Counted from the stretch's first letter, positions 36,708 through 45,665 are shown. The stretch is DNA of 64,000 nucleotides from Bacillus sp. FJAT-26390 (GCF_001682865.1 NZ_MAQX01000011.1:1185969-1249968), one strand, 5' to 3'. Numbers and translations are program-made. The notes: generated from the letters alone by a model not told the origin.

Positions 36708-36755
36708 AAAAAAAAGCTGCCCCAAAAGGTTTTCGACCTTAGGACAGCTTTTTTA
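36708..36755 (+). terminator. Terminator of the M15 peptidase gene
   Basis: AAAAAGCTGCCC pairs with GGACAGCTTTTTT (one mismatch), with an inner AAGGT/ACCTT stem, followed by T residues. Confidence 0.8.
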
Positions 36756-36759
36756 ATTT

Positions 36760-37073
36760 GCATGCATTCCGCGCCAAATGAACATCTTGTGCTCCCTACG
36801 CCAAAGGTCAACCTGCCAAGTGGGTAACTGACGCTCCGTCAGCGGAAAGCGGAAATAGGTCTAGAAAGTAGACCTAATGTTGGCGAGCAGTCAAACACTA
36901 GGCACACCATCAGATTAAACGCCCAGAACATACAACAATAAAATTGCTGCAATGCAGCATAAGAACAGGTGACTTAGCCGATAGTAAAAACGTCCATCCA
37001 TAGGGCTTTCTCACGACGCCCGCTAAATGAGTGAACGGCCTGAACGGCCTAACGATCTCGATCCGTCAGCCCT
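36760..37073. other. Gene-free stretch with one inverted repeat
   Basis: No coding frame is recognised between the convergent M15 peptidase and LLM oxidoreductase genes. It contains an inverted repeat TAGGTCTA-N5-TAGACCTA at 36856-36876, which could be an orphan operator. A short CGGCCTGAA direct repeat lies near 37033. Confidence 0.5.
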
Positions 37074-38090
37074 CTACAGCCCAGCTATAATTTCATAAGA
37101 ACGCAAGCGTGCCTTATGATCGAAAATATGTGCTGCAACCATAATCTCATCTGCTTGCGTCGCCTCAATATATTGCTTCAGCTTGCTGCGAACCGTTTCT
37201 GGCCCTCCAACAATGGAAGAGCCAAGCTGCTGCTGCAAAGCCATTTTCTCCTGAGGTGTCCATACGGTATCCATATCGCGAACCGGGGCAGGCAATGGAC
37301 CGCGCGTATTGCGAATAAAAGAAAGAAATAATTGCTGCATGGACGTAGCTAGGTAAGCCGCCTCTTCATCCGTATCTGCCGCTACAACGTTAACTGCAAC
37401 CATTCCCTTTGGCTTATCGAGAATTGCCGATGGCTTAAAGCTGCTGCGATAGAGATTCATAGCCGGAACGGTAAAGGTCGGCGAGAAATGTCCTGCGAAT
37501 GCAAACGGCAAGCCAAGCTGAGCAGCCAGCAAGGCGCTAAAATCACTTGAGCCCAGTAGCCAAATCGGAATTTCCAGTCCTTCGCCTGGAATCGCCCTTA
37601 CAGGCATGCCAACCTCTGCGCTGGACGGATCTAGAAATGCGCGGAGCTCTGCCAGCTGCTCAGGAAAATCATGCCCATTGCTTTTTCTGTTCCCGCGAAG
37701 CGCCGCTGCTGTAAGACCATCCGTGCCCGGCGCTCGGCCAAGCCCAAGATCGATACGGCCGGGGAACAAAGACTCCAGTGTGCCGAATTGCTCGGCGATG
37801 ACAAGCGGCGCATGGTTTGGCAGCATAATGCCGCCTGAGCCTACGCGAATCGTCGATGTGCCTGCCGCTACATGACCAATTACGATAGAAGTAGCCGAGC
37901 TTGCTATGCTGGGCGCATTATGATGCTCCGCCAGCCAGTAGCGGTTGTAGCCCCATTTTTCCGCATGCTGGGCAAGATCTAACGTATTTCTCAGCGATTC
38001 GGCAACGGAGCCTCCTTCAACAATTGGAGAAACATCGAGCACTGAAAGTGGAATGTTAAATGTTGCATTTATTTGCGTCTGTTCTGACAT
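37074..38090 (-). CDS. LLM-class flavin-dependent monooxygenase
   Basis: A 338-residue luciferase-like TIM-barrel protein of the single-component bacterial subgroup (MsnO8/YtmO-like). Typical stretches are [29 protein letters not shown] near residue 50 and [13 protein letters not shown] near residue 115. It would use reduced FMN and oxygen to oxidise a small substrate. ATG 38090 follows AGGGTGA by five bases. A dyad with the same geometry as one in front of the adjacent Rrf2 gene lies 60 bp upstream, so this gene is a likely Rrf2 target. Confidence 0.9.
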   Translation of the reverse strand: MSEQTQINATFNIPLSVLDVSPIVEGGSVAESLRNTLDLAQHAEKWGYNRYWLAEHHNAPSIASSATSIVIGHVAAGTSTIRVGSGGIMLPNHAPLVIAEQFGTLESLFPGRIDLGLGRAPGTDGLTAAALRGNRKSNGHDFPEQLAELRAFLDPSSAEVGMPVRAIPGEGLEIPIWLLGSSDFSALLAAQLGLPFAFAGHFSPTFTVPAMNLYRSSFKPSAILDKPKGMVAVNVVAADTDEEAAYLATSMQQLFLSFIRNTRGPLPAPVRDMDTVWTPQEKMALQQQLGSSIVGGPETVRSKLKQYIEATQADEIMVAAHIFDHKARLRSYEIIAGL

Positions 38091-38150
38091 TATGCTCACC
38101 CTTTCTTAATCATCGGAAGATATAGCCTTCCTTAATCCATTCTCAAATTA

Positions 38151-38173
38151 ACTGTATGAATATTTGATACATA
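38151..38173. promoter_or_regulatory. Candidate Rrf2 operator upstream of the LLM gene
   Basis: ACTGTA-N11-TACATA, a near-palindrome with the same 6-11-6 layout as the perfect ACTGTA-N11-TACAGT dyad in front of the Rrf2 gene. Confidence 0.5.
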
Positions 38174-38182
38174 TCGAGCAAT

Positions 38183-38268
38183 AAAAAAAGCTGCTTTTCT
38201 AGCACGACAGCAACAATCAGCGGTAAAAACTTCCTTCTATCGTTTTACCGCTAATTGTTGTTGAAGCA
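38183..38268 (-). terminator. Long terminator hairpin after the Rrf2 gene
   Basis: Minus strand outer arms GCTGCTT/AAGCAGC enclose an inner stem AACAATTAGCGGTAAAA pairing with TTTTACCGCTGATTGTT. The structure is followed by TTTTTTTATT. The inner stem alone is 17 bp with one mismatch. Confidence 0.85.
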
Positions 38269-38298
38269 GCCGTGATTCCTCGCATCCGTACAATGACA

Positions 38299-38742
38299 TT
38301 AAACCTGCTGTGTTTTATACTGCTGCTGACATTTTCGGATTTTATCCAAAGCCGTTTGCAGCGTATTTTGCTCCAGGTAAGCCTCATAATGCTGCTCAGC
38401 TTCATAGAAAAAATGATCCATAACAGCCTGAATATTAGCCGATACGAGACAATCCTCCTCCGGGTTGCCGGAACACCAGTGAGGCTTCAGTGTACCGCCA
38501 GAAATTGCGCGGTAAATTTGAGCCAGCGTAACCTCGCCCGGCTCGCAGTTCAAAATATATCCGCCGCCGATTCCTTCCTTCGTCTTCACAAATCCGTGCT
38601 TCCTCAGCGTGCTCATAATTTTGCGAATGCGCGTTGGATTCGTCGAAACGTTCCGAGCGATCGTATCGCTGCTGGCCATATGATCAGGCAAATAGGCTAA
38701 CAGCACGAGACTGTGAACCGCTACCGTAAATTCACTATTCAT
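38299..38742 (-). CDS. Rrf2-family transcriptional regulator
   Basis: A 147-residue winged-helix regulator (MNSEFTVAVHSLVLLAYLP, HTH near 25-50). Cysteines at 66, 90, 98 and 138 resemble in number, though not clearly in spacing, the sensing Cys of IscR/NsrR/YwnA-like members, so redox or Fe-S sensing is possible. ATG 38742 is preferred over GTG two codons earlier because GAGGGAG lies eight bases before it. A perfect dyad 27 bp upstream suggests autoregulation, and the same motif precedes the LLM monooxygenase. Confidence 0.88.
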   Translation of the reverse strand: MNSEFTVAVHSLVLLAYLPDHMASSDTIARNVSTNPTRIRKIMSTLRKHGFVKTKEGIGGGYILNCEPGEVTLAQIYRAISGGTLKPHWCSGNPEEDCLVSANIQAVMDHFFYEAEQHYEAYLEQNTLQTALDKIRKCQQQYKTQQV

Positions 38743-38768
38743 TTTCACAACTCCCTCTCAAGAAGGAT

Positions 38769-38791
38769 ACTGTAATATTATTGCATACAGT
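38769..38791. promoter_or_regulatory. Candidate Rrf2 operator (autoregulatory)
   Basis: ACTGTA-N11-TACAGT, a perfect 6-bp dyad 27 bp upstream of the Rrf2 start codon. Confidence 0.6.
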
Positions 38792-38898
38792 TGATAAAGT
38801 CAAACCTTCCTATCTAAGAATAGCACAGAGAGAAAGGACTCGCATAGCCTTCTCTCTCTGTCACATTCTCAAGGCGATAGAATAGACCTTATTTTAAC

Positions 38899-39300
38899 CT
38901 ATGATGCCGGCTGCTGCCATACTTGATACTTATTGCCGTCCGGGTCCTTGAAATTAAGCTGTAGGCCACAGCTACCCTCATCTCGAATGTCCCGCTCCAC
39001 CCATGTCCCCGCTTCCTTAAGGGAAGCAAACAGCACATGAATCTGATTGGTTTCAAAGCAAAGCGGGAACATTTCGAATGACGCATCATCTTCCGCCCAA
39101 CCTGCCGTGACGAAAGTAAGCGGTGTCATGTCAGGGCTTGGCAGAAGAAATAACCAGCCGCCTTCCTCCATCACCATAATCGCGCCGCGACCCGGTTCAA
39201 CCTTGGAACGGAGGCGCATGCCTAATACACGCTCATACCACGCTGCGGACCTCTCCACATCAGACACAGGTACATAGGCACATTCGATTCGTTTAATCAT
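38899..39300 (-). CDS. VOC-fold (glyoxalase/bleomycin-resistance-like) protein
   Basis: A 133-residue protein with two beta-alpha-beta-beta-beta repeats. Starts MIKRIECAYVPVSDVERSAAWYERVLGMRL and ends LQLNFKDPDGNKYQVWQ, both typical of small VOC proteins. It forms a metal site only as a dimer; the usual first His is replaced by Cys/Ala (ECAYV), so metal binding is uncertain. Single gene; no partner or pathway can be inferred. Confidence 0.88.
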   Translation of the reverse strand: MIKRIECAYVPVSDVERSAAWYERVLGMRLRSKVEPGRGAIMVMEEGGWLFLLPSPDMTPLTFVTAGWAEDDASFEMFPLCFETNQIHVLFASLKEAGTWVERDIRDEGSCGLQLNFKDPDGNKYQVWQQPAS

Positions 39301-39721
39301 CGTTCAACCTCTCCTTTTCTCCTCGTTTTCGAAAGTAAGAATGGATTGACCCAAATTTCCGAATGGTATTCCTTTATAAAATGAACCAGCTGCTCGAGCT
39401 GCTCACTCCCATTGTTTCTGCCTCCTGTGCTTGCCTAAGTAAGAGAATTGCGCGGTCGGCAATGTTTGGTCCTTCGAACGATCCGATGCAGCCAAGGCAT
39501 GAAACGACTCAGCTTGTCATCTAATAACGTTTGTCAGTATGAATCAGCATACGAACAATTTCGAACATACTATTTGTTGGTTCAAAAAAAAAGCTGCCCG
39601 GCAGGCAGCTCCCTCATTTCTCCATGCAATTAATTGGAAAATGACCCACAAAGAGATCATAGCGTTGAACGTTTGTTCTGTAAATGAAAACTTTGCCCAG
39701 TCATACTCCCTCATGCTTATT
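39301..39721. other. Gene-poor stretch with one terminator
   Basis: Between the VOC gene and the aldo-keto reductase. A hairpin AGCTGCC/GGCAGCT near 39590-39611 next to nine A resembles a minus-strand terminator. A 38-codon stop-bounded frame (SEQLEQLVHFIKEYHSEIWV) overlaps the VOC start by four bases (ATGA) and may be the tail of a lost gene. Confidence 0.4.
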
Positions 39722-40630
39722 TTAACGGTGCTGCTCATATCGGCTGCTTCGGCTTATGCTCTGAATAGCTTCTAGTTCATGTGGCGTAAGCGGTGCAGCC
39801 TCACTCGCCGCTATATTATGCAGCAATTGCCTAGAAGTGCTTGCGCCAGGAATAACCGTCGCAACAGCCGGATGGGCTAGCGCATATCGGATTGCTGTAT
39901 GTGCCATGTCTCGGGAGCCATCTCCCGTTTCGAGCAATACAGCACGCAGCGCTGACAGCTCTTCCTTGCCATAATCCAAATAACCTTTCTCCGCTTTCCC
40001 AGCGCCATCATCAGTCAAAATCCCTTTTGCCACCGGACCGCGAGCAATTAAGCTTATCCCCTTCTCTGCCAGCAGAGACAGCACATGCTCTTCCGGCCTT
40101 CTATCCAATATGCTGTACTGGCTCATCACGCTGACGATATTTGACCGCTCCACGTACTCGCGAATGACGTTTGGCCGAATAGAGGATATGCCGTAATAAC
40201 GAATAAGCCCCTCCTGCTTAAGCTCCTCGAACGCCTCGATGGTTTCCGAGATTGGATCTTCCAGCGTACCGCCATGCAGCTGATAGAGATCAATATAGTC
40301 CGTTTGAAGCCTCCTTAGGCTGTCCTTCACTGCTGCCTTGATATATGCCTTGGACGGGTCCCAGGTCCAGCCTTCCTTGCCAGGCTCCCAGCGATTGCCG
40401 ACCTTCGTGGCGAGTATAACCTCTGAACGCCTTCCCCGAATGGCCTCACCGACAATTTCCTCATTAAGCCCTTCATTATAAAGATCTGCCGTATCCAGAA
40501 AATTGATGCCCCCGTCAATAGCTTCATGCACGAGAGCTACCGCCTTCTCCCTGTCTGTCCCAAGCGACATGCAGCCAAGACCGACCTCACTTACGTAGAG
40601 CTCTGATTTTCCTAGACGATTGCGCTTCAT
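39722..40630 (-). CDS. Aldo/keto reductase
   Basis: A 302-residue NADPH-dependent TIM-barrel oxidoreductase. The catalytic tetrad is visible: Asp48 and Tyr53 in FLDTADLYNEG, Lys in ILATKVG near residue 77 and His in DLYQLHGG near residue 120. It reduces aldehydes or ketones in the cytoplasm. GGGAGTG lies shortly before the ATG. It is followed downstream on the same strand only by distant genes, so it is probably monocistronic or co-transcribed with the upstream amidotransferase gene (38-bp gap). Confidence 0.92.
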   Translation of the reverse strand: MKRNRLGKSELYVSEVGLGCMSLGTDREKAVALVHEAIDGGINFLDTADLYNEGLNEEIVGEAIRGRRSEVILATKVGNRWEPGKEGWTWDPSKAYIKAAVKDSLRRLQTDYIDLYQLHGGTLEDPISETIEAFEELKQEGLIRYYGISSIRPNVIREYVERSNIVSVMSQYSILDRRPEEHVLSLLAEKGISLIARGPVAKGILTDDGAGKAEKGYLDYGKEELSALRAVLLETGDGSRDMAHTAIRYALAHPAVATVIPGASTSRQLLHNIAASEAAPLTPHELEAIQSISRSSRYEQHR

Positions 40631-40668
40631 CCTTGAACACTCCCTTTTTTAAAAAATAAACTTCCCTT

Positions 40669-41397
40669 TCAGCCATTTCCGTTTATCGTTGTTGTATGGC
40701 ACTTTGCCTCTGCATGGGCAGTAATCTGATCCAATATACGGTGGAGCGCTTTAATCGAATGCTCGCTTTGACCGAATTGACCTCGAATTTGCTCTGCCTT
40801 CTGAATATAAGGAGCATCGATCAGCTCGGAGGACCAGTGCGCAAACATCGACTCGATGCAAGATGGTGTCGTCTCCAGATGGAATTGCAGCCCGAGTACA
40901 TGCTCCCTATAGGCAAAAGCCTGCACCTTGCACGCTTCCGAATAAGCGAGCAGACGCGTTTCCGCAGGCAAATCAAAGGTGTCGCCATGCCACTGAAACG
41001 ATACCAGCTGCTCCGGCAAGCCATCCAGCCACGGATGCTGCTCTCCCGTGCGATTAATCGTATGCCAGCCTATTTCCTTATAGGCGCCACGATATACGGG
41101 ACTTCCTAACAGCTCAGCTATCATTTGAGCGCCGAAGCAGATGCCCAGCACTTTTTTGCCGAGCACAATCGCCTGCTTCACAAATTGCTTCTCGGAAATG
41201 AGCCAGGAATATCGATCTTCCTCGTACACGCTCATCGGCCCGCCGCATATAACGAGCAAATCCGTCTCATCAAGCCAAGCTGCATTTATTTCAATAGAAG
41301 GATCGCGCATCTCCAGCCGATGCCCCGTAAGGCTTGCCCATGTACGGAGCGCATAATCATCATCAAATTCAAAATGTCTAAAAGCAAGGATATTCAT
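40669..41397 (-). CDS. Class I glutamine amidotransferase-like protein
   Basis: A 242-residue protein with the GATase1 fold. The nucleophile Cys is in KVLGICFGAQMIAE near residue 83. The His/Glu pair is in GLQFHLETTPS near residue 170. It resembles stand-alone GMP-synthase-like amidotransferases that hydrolyse gamma-glutamyl compounds or partner with unknown synthetases. ATG 41397 follows GGAGGAGAT; a TTG six codons upstream lies inside that ribosome site. No partner subunit is encoded nearby. Confidence 0.88.
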   Translation of the reverse strand: MNILAFRHFEFDDDYALRTWASLTGHRLEMRDPSIEINAAWLDETDLLVICGGPMSVYEEDRYSWLISEKQFVKQAIVLGKKVLGICFGAQMIAELLGSPVYRGAYKEIGWHTINRTGEQHPWLDGLPEQLVSFQWHGDTFDLPAETRLLAYSEACKVQAFAYREHVLGLQFHLETTPSCIESMFAHWSSELIDAPYIQKAEQIRGQFGQSEHSIKALHRILDQITAHAEAKCHTTTINGNG

Positions 41398-41517
41398 CGT
41401 TCGGATCTCCTCCAATGTACGCAGGCGCTGCTGCTAATGAAGGTAATTATAATCCCATTATTCAGTATCTGAAATATCTATATCCCGAATAACGGGAAAC
41501 CATGTACAAAAAATAAC

Positions 41518-42288
41518 TTACCGCTTCAGCTTGTAGCGATAGCCAAGCTCGTTCGAAATGAGATCTGCATATTTTTTGACGAGTGAGCTGTTTCTTTCAA
41601 TCGTATCCTCCGTAAACCGAAGAGAAGGCCCTGCCACATTTAATGAGCCAATTACCATGTTCTCATAAGAAAAGATCGGGGCACCGATACCGGTCGTTCC
41701 CTCCGTTGCCTCGCCTGTCGTAATGGCATACCCTTGCTTATGAATCATTGCAATCTCATCCTCAATATGCTCCCGCGACAATGGCTTTAGCGAAGGCACC
41801 GATGACCAATCAACATCCGCGAGCAATGCTTCCTGCGTTTTACTTGGCAAATAGGCGAGGATCACACGGTTTGAAGCGCCGATGAACAAGGGCAGCTTAA
41901 GCCCGATCGGTTCGGATATTTTCAAAATTTGCGGTGAATCAACCGAGTCGATATAGACGCCCTCCGCATTTTCGCGGGTAGCGAGGTAGACGGTTTCCTT
42001 CGTTTTCTGCGAAAGCTCCTCCATGAACGGCCTCGCAACCGTGCGGAGCATCAAGCTATCCCACATCAGGAAGCCATACTTCATAATCGTCAAGCCTAGC
42101 TTGTACTTCTTCGTTTTCGTGCTTTGCGCAACGAACCCATGCTCCATTAAGGAGGCTAATATCCGATGAACGCTTTGCACGGGCATATCCAGTTCCCTGC
42201 TCATTTCCGTGACGCTCATCTCTTTCTCCGTCCCTTGCGGAAGCAAAAGGTCCAATATGTGAATGGCTTTCGTGATTACGCCTGACAT
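41518..42288 (-). CDS. IclR-family transcriptional regulator
   Basis: A 256-residue regulator with an N-terminal winged helix (ITKAIHILDLL ... MPVQSVHRILASLMEHGFV) and a C-terminal IclR effector domain (GLKLPLFIGASNRVILAYLP; GIGAPIFSYENMVIGSLNVAGP). It probably controls a carbon-catabolic operon, but no target adjoins it in an obvious way. ATG 42288 follows GAGGCGAGG; an ATG five codons upstream has no spaced ribosome site. Confidence 0.92.
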   Translation of the reverse strand: MSGVITKAIHILDLLLPQGTEKEMSVTEMSRELDMPVQSVHRILASLMEHGFVAQSTKTKKYKLGLTIMKYGFLMWDSLMLRTVARPFMEELSQKTKETVYLATRENAEGVYIDSVDSPQILKISEPIGLKLPLFIGASNRVILAYLPSKTQEALLADVDWSSVPSLKPLSREHIEDEIAMIHKQGYAITTGEATEGTTGIGAPIFSYENMVIGSLNVAGPSLRFTEDTIERNSSLVKKYADLISNELGYRYKLKR

Positions 42289-42319
42289 GGCGCCTCGCCT
42301 CATTTCCTTTGCAACTAGA

Positions 42320-42472
42320 TTAATTTCTCAAGCTGGCCGGCTCTTTGAAGGCGAGCAGCTTGCCCTCTGCCTGCACCACGATCATGCCGCTCTCCGAGAG
42401 CGTCTCGCCAAACACTCTGCTGCCCGTTTTCATGATCACGCCTCGGGCAAACGTCGAAATCCATTTTCTCAT
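42320..42472 (-). CDS. Possible small protein, 50 aa
   Basis: Hand-translated frame MRKWISTFARGVIMKTGSRV continuing to EGKLLAFKEPASLRN. GCAGGTG lies four bases before ATG. It is 31 bp upstream of the IclR gene on the same strand. The codon pattern and sharp ending look gene-like, but no family is recognised; it could be a fragment. Confidence 0.35.
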   Translation of the reverse strand: MRKWISTFARGVIMKTGSRVFGETLSESGMIVVQAEGKLLAFKEPASLRN

Positions 42473-42562
42473 GCAACACCTGCTTATCTTCTCGATTTAA
42501 ATGCCTATTTACATACGCATAAAAAATGGAAAATGTTGCACATTTAGCAATGCCGCCTATCA

Positions 42563-42612
42563 ACAAAAAATGACCAGGTTAAGGCACCTTGCCTTCACCG
42601 ATCATTTTCATC
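42563..42612 (-). terminator. Terminator of the DUF2203 gene (repeated at 54230)
   Basis: AAAATGA pairs with TCATTTT, enclosing AAGGCA/TGCCTT. Minus-strand T run follows. A near-identical copy lies upstream of the acetyltransferase/ABC region at 54238-54284. Confidence 0.75.
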
Positions 42613-42619
42613 CTCGTTA

Positions 42620-43036
42620 TCATCCTTGTTTCGGGTAAGGCTTTCTTCCAACAAAGCCATCATGCCAGCCATGATAATGGCTAATATGCTCTTCCCCTTC
42701 CTTCCAGCAAATGAGAATATTCTCGCCATCCAGCACTGCTGGAAAATCGATCAATCCTGGGTTGATCATTTTCAAAAGCACGCCTTTTCGCGAAAAGTTG
42801 TCAATCAGCAGGTCGGCTTCCATTTTCATGAATTCCAGCTGGCTTTCCTGTTCGAAAAAAGGATCCTTGCTTCCTTGTACAGCTGCAAAGGCTTGCTCAT
42901 ATACAGCCTTTTCCTTCTGATAATCTACGTATAGGTTCTCGAACTGTGCTGTTAATTGCTGAAGCAGCTTTAAATCCTCCTTCAATTGCGGCAGCAGCTC
43001 GTTAGCTTCATCTAGCGTAAAGGTTATATTCTCCAT
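42620..43036 (-). CDS. DUF2203-family protein
   Basis: A 138-residue soluble protein. The N-terminal 80 residues are helical (LDEANELLPQLKEDLKLLQQ). The C-terminus carries the family signature ICWKEGEEHISHYHGWHDGFVGRKP, with His residues that could bind a metal. The family function is unknown. The gene is single with its own terminator, and its flanking sequences recur without the gene near 54230-54350. Confidence 0.85.
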   Translation of the reverse strand: MENITFTLDEANELLPQLKEDLKLLQQLTAQFENLYVDYQKEKAVYEQAFAAVQGSKDPFFEQESQLEFMKMEADLLIDNFSRKGVLLKMINPGLIDFPAVLDGENILICWKEGEEHISHYHGWHDGFVGRKPYPKQG

Positions 43037-43232
43037 CCTATGATCACTCCTTATCTGATTGCACTTTTTTATCGATAAGCTTCTATAGGTTATGGTAACC
43101 TCTTTTTGCCCAAAAGCATAGCAATCCTCTCATTCGACGCACATAAAAGGAAAGCTGAACTCTTTACCAAACACAAATAAGGCAATTACCCGTGCTTATT
43201 AGTGAAAAACATTTGATAAGGAGCTACCCAAA

Positions 43233-43525
43233 ATGGATTTAAAGAAAATAAATTCTTTAACGAAATACCCGAGTATTCTTACCTGCCACAAGCTAGGTGA
43301 AAGAGACAGATTAACGGAGGAGCTGTCGGATGAAAGAGGCTTTCTTCATGAAATGATGCTCTATATGTATATGAAAATACCTTTACATTTTTGAAGCGCT
43401 TCGAGCAGACAAAAGTAGGAATAGATGCCTCCGGAAAGTCGGAGGGTATTATTGTTCGATCAGCGGATCGGAAACAAATTCGATAAATTCGTTTTGAAGA
43501 CTATGAGAGAACGTTGAGGAAATAA
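43233..43525 (+). pseudogene. Decayed RNA-ligase-family gene
   Basis: AAGGAG and ATG 43233 open MDLKKINSLTKYPSILTCHK, typical of the N-terminus of DRB0094/T4 Rnl-like RNA ligases, ending at TGA after 53 codons. In the +1 frame the sequence resumes with VGIDASGKSEGIIVRSADRK, then TAA in place of Lys, then IRFEDYERTLRK, which is the ligase C-terminal motif region. The middle, including the catalytic KxDG lysine motif, is deleted. Identification is from recognised motifs. Confidence 0.65.
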
Positions 43526-43571
43526 AAAAATAAGGGTAGCAAGAGAGTGGCTGGCGGTTAAAGCATTTGCA

Positions 43572-44459
43572 TCAGTTCTCTCGCTCGCCATCCACGACGA
43601 GTTGAACGCGGTCGTTGTAGAAGGCAATGCGACCCGCTATCTCAGATAATTCCGGACGCGGATCTGAATATGACCATGCAATGTTGACATCATCTTCGCT
43701 CAGGCGCCAATATCCATCAGAGTAACCCTTATAGGGGCATTCGCTCCAATAGTCGGTTTTAACCAGGGTGCTGAAATCTACGTCTGCAACCGGAAAGTAA
43801 TATCTGACCGGCAAGCCAGTCTCGTACACAAGTACAGGGTCATGCGTCTCTGCAATCACTCGGCCATTCGCCCACACGACCACATGTCGGCTGCTCGGCA
43901 AGGCATCAACCCGGTTGTATGGATCACGAGGATGGGTCATCACAGGCTGATCTTCCTCAAACCAGCCATCGAGCACACCGTTAAACCAATTGACTCCAAG
44001 GTAGCCCTTAAGTCCCTCGACGTTCCATGACCATGCCGCGAACGGAATGTGACGTTCACCGAGCTTTAGATCGAACCAACTCACGTCCGTTGTTTGCGGC
44101 CTGTAAAATTCTCGAGGCTCCGGTCTTTCCTGTGACGGTATTAGCAAATCTGTACGAACGTGCTCGATAGGAAAGCCATACTCGGGAACCTTGTGCCTCG
44201 GCTCCCATACCAGAATCTGCGAACGGCTGTCGACCACCGCAATATCGCCAACTACAGCTCGAATCCAACGTGCGCTCGATTCGAAGGTGAAGCGATCAGG
44301 ATACGGAACAAAGCGACGTGTCAGAGTTAAGCTCTCCGTGGGCAGTATAGCATCGATCGGGCGTTTCTCAAAGCGCGGAATGTCACGCCGTTCCGCATCT
44401 GATATGATGAATGGCACGCGATTAATCGAGATGGACGTACTTGGATCATGGTGAGTCAT
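43572..44459 (-). CDS. Tandem DUF427 protein
   Basis: A 295-residue protein with two DUF427 beta-rich repeats. Each has a motif of the type VWANGRVIAETHDPVLVYE (second repeat, near 190) and ends with SECPYKGYSDGYW. The upstream open frame has 25 extra codons, but ATG 44459 follows AAGGGG and gives the normal family start. DUF427 proteins are soluble and of unknown function. The gene lies downstream of the quaternary-amine binding-protein gene on the same strand, 124 bp away; whether it belongs to that cluster is open. Confidence 0.82.
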   Translation of the reverse strand: MTHHDPSTSISINRVPFIISDAERRDIPRFEKRPIDAILPTESLTLTRRFVPYPDRFTFESSARWIRAVVGDIAVVDSRSQILVWEPRHKVPEYGFPIEHVRTDLLIPSQERPEPREFYRPQTTDVSWFDLKLGERHIPFAAWSWNVEGLKGYLGVNWFNGVLDGWFEEDQPVMTHPRDPYNRVDALPSSRHVVVWANGRVIAETHDPVLVYETGLPVRYYFPVADVDFSTLVKTDYWSECPYKGYSDGYWRLSEDDVNIAWSYSDPRPELSEIAGRIAFYNDRVQLVVDGEREN

Positions 44460-44583
44460 ATTCAACCAACCCCTTATAGGATAAATAATAGAGTCCGAAG
44501 CAGCTTTACTCCCCTGCAAACATGCAGCAAACACTGCACACTGGTTACATAAAGCTTGCTTCTTCCCCCAAGAATATCATGCT

Positions 44584-45528
44584 TTATTTGGTTAACAAGC
44601 CATTCTCCGTAAGCCATTCTTTGGCGACATCAAGCGCAGGCCTCTGCTTAAGCTCCACTTCCCCATTCAACCTCTGCATCTCGGTATCCGTAATTTTGCC
44701 GGACAGCTTGTTAAGCACCTCATTCAGCTCGGGATGCTTCTCCAGCACTTCGTCGCGGACGAGCGGCACAGCATAGTAAGGCAGGAAGACATGCTTGTCA
44801 TCTTCAAGCACCACGATAGGCTTCACTGTAATGTTGCTATGTGTCGTGTAAAGAATAAACGAATCGATCAGCCCTTGCTCGATCGCTTTGAAGGCCAAGC
44901 CCGTATCTTGAATGTTTTTGATTTCCTTGAATTTAGGATTGTATACTTTCAATATCGGCGGCCAGGCGTCTGGGCGATTCAAAAATTCTTCGCTTGCGCC
45001 AAAGATCAGTTCACTGGATTTCTCCGCAAGCTGCGAGGTGGTCTTAATTCCGTATTTCTCCGCGATATCTTTGTGCAGTGCAAAAGCATACGTATTGTTG
45101 AAGCCGATCGGGTCAAGAATCGTAAGGTGATTATTGGCTTTTAGCTCCGTCTTCACCTTGTCATATGCCTTCTGCGGGTCAAATTCCGGCTCTGCCTTCA
45201 ATATATTAATAAGGGCCGTACCGGTGTATTCTACATAAAAATCAACTTTCTTTTCCTTAACGGCACCCCAGAGCAGCGCGTTGTCCAGTGTTTCAATATT
45301 TGTCTTCAAATCGGTATCCTGCTCAATCAGCAGCTTGTAGGCATTTGCCAAAATATCTGATTCCGCAAAGCCCTTAGTAGCAATCTTAATGGTATCGGAA
45401 GCGCCGCCGCCTGAACTGGAGCAGCCTGCAAGGAGCAGAATCAAAAGCCCTATGACGATTACAGCTTTTCTGTATCTCCCTCTACCCCTCTTTTGATTGC
45501 TTCTGCTGTGATCGAATGTTTCTTTCAT
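44584..45528 (-). CDS. Quaternary-amine-type ABC substrate-binding lipoprotein
   Basis: A 314-residue lipoprotein (basic N-terminus, VIGLLILLLAGC lipobox) of the OpuBC/OpuCC/ProX-like family: IKIATKGFAESDILANAYKLLIE near residue 48 and VEYTGTALINIL near 100 are the family signatures. These receptors bind choline, betaines, carnitine or ergothioneine. It has no permease fusion. The matching permease and ATPase genes are 7 kb away at the other end of the enzyme block, and a decayed copy of this gene's 5' part still sits beside the permease. A leader element shared with the ATPase gene precedes it. Confidence 0.92.
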   Translation of the reverse strand: MKETFDHSRSNQKRGRGRYRKAVIVIGLLILLLAGCSSSGGGASDTIKIATKGFAESDILANAYKLLIEQDTDLKTNIETLDNALLWGAVKEKKVDFYVEYTGTALINILKAEPEFDPQKAYDKVKTELKANNHLTILDPIGFNNTYAFALHKDIAEKYGIKTTSQLAEKSSELIFGASEEFLNRPDAWPPILKVYNPKFKEIKNIQDTGLAFKAIEQGLIDSFILYTTHSNITVKPIVVLEDDKHVFLPYYAVPLVRDEVLEKHPELNEVLNKLSGKITDTEMQRLNGEVELKQRPALDVAKEWLTENGLLTK

Positions 45529-45590
45529 CTGAAATTCCCCTCTCGACTAAATTAATTTGTTGGTTGATGACGCATGCTGACAAATTTTAT

Positions 45591-45665
45591 AAAAAAAGCC
45601 TTGTTCTCCCCTTGTGGGAAAACAAGACCTCCAACCGTTTGGTCGATCAATGTTATATTTGATTG
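45591..45665 (-). promoter_or_regulatory. Leader element copy A, before the binding-protein gene
   Basis: Reading on the minus strand: AATCAAATAT, TTGATC, CCAAACGG, then GGAGGTCTTGTTTTCC, a short loop, GGGGAGAACAAGGC and TTTTTTT. The last part is a terminator-like hairpin. The whole order matches copy B ahead of the ATPase gene. It starts 17 bp after the HpaB-like stop codon and ends about 60 bp before the binding-protein start. Confidence 0.6.

Noticed and set aside
36760..37073. Possible CRISPR or tandem repeat array
   Set aside because: Only isolated inverted and short direct repeats are present; no regularly spaced repeats occur here or elsewhere in the window.
39301..39420. Stop-bounded frame ending just inside the VOC gene start (SEQLEQLVHFIKEYHSEIWV)
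   Set aside because: No start codon and only about 38 codons; possibly a gene tail, but no family is recognised.
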